Shown piece by piece: positions 59,814 through 62,623 of a stretch of DNA of 62,623 nucleotides (positions within the stretch are counted from its first letter, which is position 1; every line of letters starts with the position of its first letter). The DNA comes from Paenibacillus typhae (GTDB lineage Bacteria > Bacillota > Bacilli > Paenibacillales > Paenibacillaceae). The notes under the pieces are model-generated. The model was given only the letters and a program-made list of their open reading frames with translations, was not told where the DNA came from and searched no databases. The translations under genes were made by a program, and so were the position numbers. The stretch covers positions 1 to 62,623 of the forward strand of contig NZ_FNDX01000033.1 in the NCBI RefSeq assembly GCF_900099765.1. Reading direction: 5' to 3'.

Positions 59814-61433
59814 GTGAAGAGTATTTTGGGAAGAATTGTAACCGGAGCAGCCGCTGTCTTGTGTGCCGCTGCTATTTACACTACATACACCCCGGCCGCG
59901 TCAGCAGAAGCTGAGCTGCCGTTTGGTGATATAGCAGGCAGCTATGCCAAAAATGAAATCATAGACTTATATAACAAGAAGATCATAACCGGAACCTCAG
60001 AGCACAGCTTCTCGCCCCAGGGGCTGGTATCCAGAGCGGAGCTCATTACGATGCTGGGCCGTCTGCTGAAGCTGGAACCGGTCAACAGTCCGATCTCACC
60101 ATTTACCGATGTGGGCAGGAACGCCTGGTATTATGGCTGGATCCAGGCGGCTGTCCAGCTGGAGTTGGCCGGCGGAACCTCAGAGCGGACCTTTGCCCCG
60201 GCGCAGCCGGTCACCCGGCAGGAGGCTGCCGCGCTACTGGCCCGGGCGTTTAAGCAGACGGGGAACGCAGCGGATGTACAGGCTGTCTTCCGGGACAGCG
60301 GCACAATCGCCGCCTGGGCAGGCGGTGCAGTAGCTGCCGTTAGCAGTTTAGGCATAATGAAGGGCGACCAGACAGGCGCTTTCAGGCCTGCGGCTCCTAT
60401 TACACGGCAGGAAACGGCGGTGCTTATCTACCGGGTGCTGCAGCAGCAGCATTGGGTGGCTGAGCTTGGGGGCGGTCAGAAACCGCAGATCGTAATGGGC
60501 TGGCAGTATGGCCAGACTGCGGCGCAGTATCAGAACAGCATACTGCAGTCGAATGTGAACACCTTATCTCCACGCTGGTATTTTGTAGGGAGTACCGGAG
60601 TTGTATCGGATTCAACAGTAGCATCGATGGTTACCTGGGCGAAGAATAACGGCAAGAAGATCTGGCCGCTGGTCGGCAACCGCTTTGATCAGGCTGCTAC
60701 ACATCAGCTGCTGTCCAGTACAGCGGCACGAACGGCGGCAGTTAATCAACTGGGGGCGCTTGTCAGCAAATATGATCTGGACGGCCTGAATCTCGATTTC
60801 GAGAACGTGGCTGCGGCTGACAAAGCTGCGTTGACAGCCTTCGTTACGCAGCTGGCCGGCAAGCTGCATGCTCTCGGCGCTGTACTCTCGGTAGATGTAT
60901 CGCCTGATCTCGGAACAGACTGGACGGAGGCCTTTGACTATGCAGCGCTTGGCAAACAGGCCGACTACATGGTGATGATGGGCTATGATGAGCACTACAC
61001 CGGGAGTCCGACTCCCGGATCGAACGCTTCGCTGCCCTATGTCCGGCAGGCGGTGGGCAAGCTGCTGCAGGCGGTGCCGGCTTCAAAGGTGATTTTGGCT
61101 ATGCCGCTGTATACACGCGACTGGACGCTGAAGCAGGGCTCCGTGCCGGCATCCTCCGTTGAGCTGTCCCTTGCCGAACAGAATCAGCGCGTCGGCAGCT
61201 ATGGTCTGCGGCCGGTCTGGAACAGCACGCTCGGGCAGTATGTTGTCAGCTATACCGGTCAGCTGAAGCACACCATCTGGCTGGAGGAGGGCCGCTCCCT
61301 GACGGCCAAGTTCAATCTTGCCGCCCGGCAAAAGCTGGCTGGCATCGCCTATTGGCATATCGGCGGCGAGAGCCCGGACATCTGGACAAGTATCGGCAAT
61401 GCGGAGAGGTATGCGGGATACTCCTTTAGGTAA
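59814..61433 (+). CDS. SLH-domain glycoside hydrolase family 18 protein
   Basis: A 539-residue secreted protein. The signal peptide from the GTG start at 59814 ends near PAASAEAE. Three SLH domains follow (FGDIAGSYAKNEIIDLYNKK; FTDVGRNAWYYGWIQAAVQL; FRDSGTIAAWAGGAVAAVSS). A GH18 barrel comes next with the catalytic D-x-x-D-x-D-x-E-type motif as DLDGLNLDFENV; the last Glu is the proton donor. The wording (YMVMMGYDEHY; GIAYWHIGGESPDIW) is that of SleL/YaaH-like cortex- or peptidoglycan-acting enzymes, here anchored by SLH instead of LysM domains. GGAAG lies 6 nt before the GTG. Confidence 0.93.
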   Translation: MKSILGRIVTGAAAVLCAAAIYTTYTPAASAEAELPFGDIAGSYAKNEIIDLYNKKIITGTSEHSFSPQGLVSRAELITMLGRLLKLEPVNSPISPFTDVGRNAWYYGWIQAAVQLELAGGTSERTFAPAQPVTRQEAAALLARAFKQTGNAADVQAVFRDSGTIAAWAGGAVAAVSSLGIMKGDQTGAFRPAAPITRQETAVLIYRVLQQQHWVAELGGGQKPQIVMGWQYGQTAAQYQNSILQSNVNTLSPRWYFVGSTGVVSDSTVASMVTWAKNNGKKIWPLVGNRFDQAATHQLLSSTAARTAAVNQLGALVSKYDLDGLNLDFENVAAADKAALTAFVTQLAGKLHALGAVLSVDVSPDLGTDWTEAFDYAALGKQADYMVMMGYDEHYTGSPTPGSNASLPYVRQAVGKLLQAVPASKVILAMPLYTRDWTLKQGSVPASSVELSLAEQNQRVGSYGLRPVWNSTLGQYVVSYTGQLKHTIWLEEGRSLTAKFNLAARQKLAGIAYWHIGGESPDIWTSIGNAERYAGYSFR

Positions 61434-61439
61434 TGTAAG

Positions 61440-61680
61440 GTGGAGTAGTTAAGAAAGATGAGGAGCCGGGGCTTTGAGTGAGGAGTGGGGAAGAGTAAAG
61501 AGTGGATAGTAAAGAGTGAATAGTAAAGGGCGATGGGTGAAGAGTGAATAGTGAAGAATGAGTGGTAGAGATTGAAGTGTAGAGATCAGGGAGAGAAGAA
61601 TGAGTAGTAGAGATTGAGAGTAGAGATCAAGGAATGAATAGTTGTGAGTGAGAACTGTAGGTGGGAGAATGAGCTGCGGA
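61440..61680 (+). repeat. Purine-rich (G/A) low-complexity tract
   Basis: About 240 bp that are almost free of C on the plus strand, with reiterated words such as GAGTGAATAGTGAAGAATGA and GTAGAGATTGA. No coding potential is apparent in any frame. It lies between the GH18 stop and the first strong terminator, so it would be in the 3' part of that messenger. Confidence 0.75.
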
Positions 61681-61732
61681 GCATGAAACTGAAGTATTGG
61701 AAGTGGTAGAGGAGTTCGTACAGAACGCGAAT

Positions 61733-61814
61733 CGCAACCACAGAGCGCAACCACAGAGCGCAACTGCAGACCGCAGACCGCAGACCGCAGACCGCAGACC
61801 GCAGACCGCAGACC
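61733..61814. repeat. Tandem repeats: two 13-bp and seven perfect 7-bp units
   Basis: Two copies of CGCAACCACAGAG (61733-61758) are followed by seven exact copies of GCAGACC (61766-61814). No spacers, so not a CRISPR array. The 7-bp period makes a read-length-prone microsatellite. Confidence 0.9.
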
Positions 61815-61835
61815 GCAGTTCTTACCACTTATCCC

Positions 61836-61860
61836 GGCGCCCTATAAGGGCGCCTTTTTT
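61836..61860 (+). terminator. Strong terminator 400 bp after the GH18 gene
   Basis: GGCGCCCTATAAGGGCGCC followed by TTTTTT. It is the first good terminator downstream of the GH18 stop codon, or the end of a separate small transcript. Confidence 0.88.
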
Positions 61861-61919
61861 AACGGCTGCTTTTGCGCAGACATTTCCAATTTGAGATTGC
61901 TGCGGGCTAGTCAAACTTT

Positions 61920-62310
61920 GAAATGGAAGGCAAAAATGCTTCTGATTTCGCCTCAAGTGGCCAAAAGTGCGAAATGAAGGGCAAAAATGCCTTTGATTTC
62001 AGCCCAAGTGGGCCAAAAGCGCGAAATGAAAGGCAAAAGTGCCTTTGATTTCGCCTCGTGCAGCCAAAAGCGTGAAATAAAAGGCAAAAATGCCTGTGCT
62101 TTCAGCCCGTGTGGCCGAAAGCACACTTTAAAGGGAAAAATCCCCTTAATGAGCCGCCACAGCCAACAGTTTGCCCGAAATAAAGGGAATAATTCCCTTA
62201 ATGAGCCGCCCAAGCCCGCAGTTTGCCAGGAATAAAGGGAAAAATCCCCTTAATGAGCCGTCTTAGCCCGCAATTTGCCCAGAATAAGGGGAAAAACGGT
62301 TCGGCCCCTT
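61920..62310. repeat. Intergenic repeat family 3: eight ~51-bp tandem units with a variable hairpin
   Basis: Eight imperfect units with AAGG anchors in units 4-8 at about 62081, 62131, 62183, 62235 and 62286 (spacing 50-52 bp); units 1-3 begin near 61920, 61971 and 62023. Units 1-4 carry the hairpin AAAGGCAAAAATGCCTTT or a close variant. Units 5-8 carry AAAGGGAAAAATCCCCTT followed by AATGAGCC. The stem bases change in pairs (GGC/GCC to GGG/CCC). No open frame or promoter is evident. The last unit runs up to the IS3 remnant. Confidence 0.85.
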
Positions 62311-62354
62311 AATTATGGAGTCATTCTCTTAAATTCTCTGTTTCTCGCAGTTTC

Positions 62355-62623
62355 TTAAAGTGAAATCTTTACTTCCTCCAATTGGCCTGCTTTCCACGCT
62401 GCATGGTATTGGTTGGGGCTCAATCGTTTTAAACTGCCATGAAACCGTCGCTCGTTGTAAAAACGAATATACTCGGTAACGCTCTCGTACGCTTCTTCAA
62501 AGGTTTCAAAGTACATTTTACTGTATACATCTCGCTCTAAAATGCTGTGGAAAGACTCAATATATGCGTTCATATTCGGCGTTTTGGGCGGAATTCGTTC
62601 ATGAATAAGCGGCGCCTTTTCGT
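62355..62623 (-). CDS. IS3-family transposase OrfB, C-terminal part (runs off the right edge)
   Basis: The C-terminal ~89 residues of an IS3-type DDE integrase. The visible frame enters as EKAPLIHERIPPKTPNMNAY and continues IESFHSILERDVYSKMYFET with the catalytic Glu region (NMNAYIESFHSILERD) and FYNERRFHGSLKRLSPNQY, the hallmark end of the IS3 core. It ends in ISL at 62355. The sequence beyond the stop (about 62310-62354) should hold the IS end. I could not match it to the left-edge element's end, so the two remnants may be different IS3 members. Confidence 0.92.
   Translation of the reverse strand, partial: EKAPLIHERIPPKTPNMNAYIESFHSILERDVYSKMYFETFEEAYESVTEYIRFYNERRFHGSLKRLSPNQYHAAWKAGQLEEVKISL

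Noticed and set aside
61766..62310. Possible CRISPR array
   Set aside because: The 7-bp repeats have no spacers, and the 51-bp units diverge along their whole length instead of alternating identical repeats with unique spacers. No cas genes present.

Overview
The window reads as a chromosomal stretch of a Gram-positive, spore-forming, moderately GC-rich member of the Paenibacillaceae, most likely Paenibacillus. The evidence is the gene set: S-layer-homology (SLH) anchored surface proteins, AraC-type regulators with membrane sensor parts, a YesM/YesN plus LplB/LplC-like sugar uptake cluster, a Spo0M homologue, a RacA-like protein, a lone HPr kinase paralogue, catabolite-response (cre) and Fur boxes, and strong AGGAGG ribosome-binding sites with several TTG or GTG starts. 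I saw no rRNA, tRNA, CRISPR array or phage module. Both edges lie inside IS3-family transposase genes, so the window may be bounded by insertion sequences.

Layout. 0-0.35 kb: end of an IS3 element. 0.4-4.4 kb: Fur-boxed ferric-siderophore ABC importer (minus strand). 4.6-9.1 kb: YoxD-like reductase, a small protein, a large TerD-like protein broken by a frameshift, and a small membrane protein. 9.1-13.0 kb: AraC-type membrane regulator with an orphan sugar-binding lipoprotein. 13.2-21.3 kb: S-layer PAP2 phosphatase, acetyltransferase, AIM24 protein, a TPR/SUKH/Imm51-like fusion, and malate:quinone oxidoreductase. 21.7-25.9 kb: glycerol-to-DHAP module (PocR-AraC regulator, glycerol dehydrogenase, fused DhaKL kinase) with a cre site. 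26-28.8 kb: diguanylate cyclase and HPr kinase paralogue. 29-36 kb: two-component system plus a complete sugar ABC importer. 36.5-41.9 kb: small accessory genes (possible orphan immunity proteins), methyltransferase, RacA-like protein, HAD phosphatase, and a MerR/SDR pair. 41.9-47.3 kb: duplicated surface protein (frameshifted), ECF sigma and anti-sigma, SGNH esterase, MerR-GyrI regulator. 47.4-54.2 kb: Spo0M, an OmpR-type two-component system, and divergent from it a VTC-domain / DUF4956 / beta-helix lipoprotein operon. 54.3-61.4 kb: sigma/anti-sigma/membrane-protein operon, CdsA-like enzyme, papain-like hydrolase, DinB protein, lipid kinase, SLH-GH18 protein. 61.4-62.3 kb: a repeat field, then the second IS3 remnant.

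The most interesting part is 48.3-54.2 kb. The response regulator gene and the divergent polyphosphate-polymerase-like operon each carry the same ~20-bp direct-repeat box at mirrored distances (17/20 identity). This ties the sensor to a little-described surface-polymer module that here lacks its frequent partner CotH. Second are three families of structured intergenic repeats. In one of them, eight ~51-bp units show compensatory changes in a hairpin stem. Two genes (TerD-like, and the duplicated surface protein) are split by single-base changes in homopolymer runs. These could be sequencing errors or real lesions.
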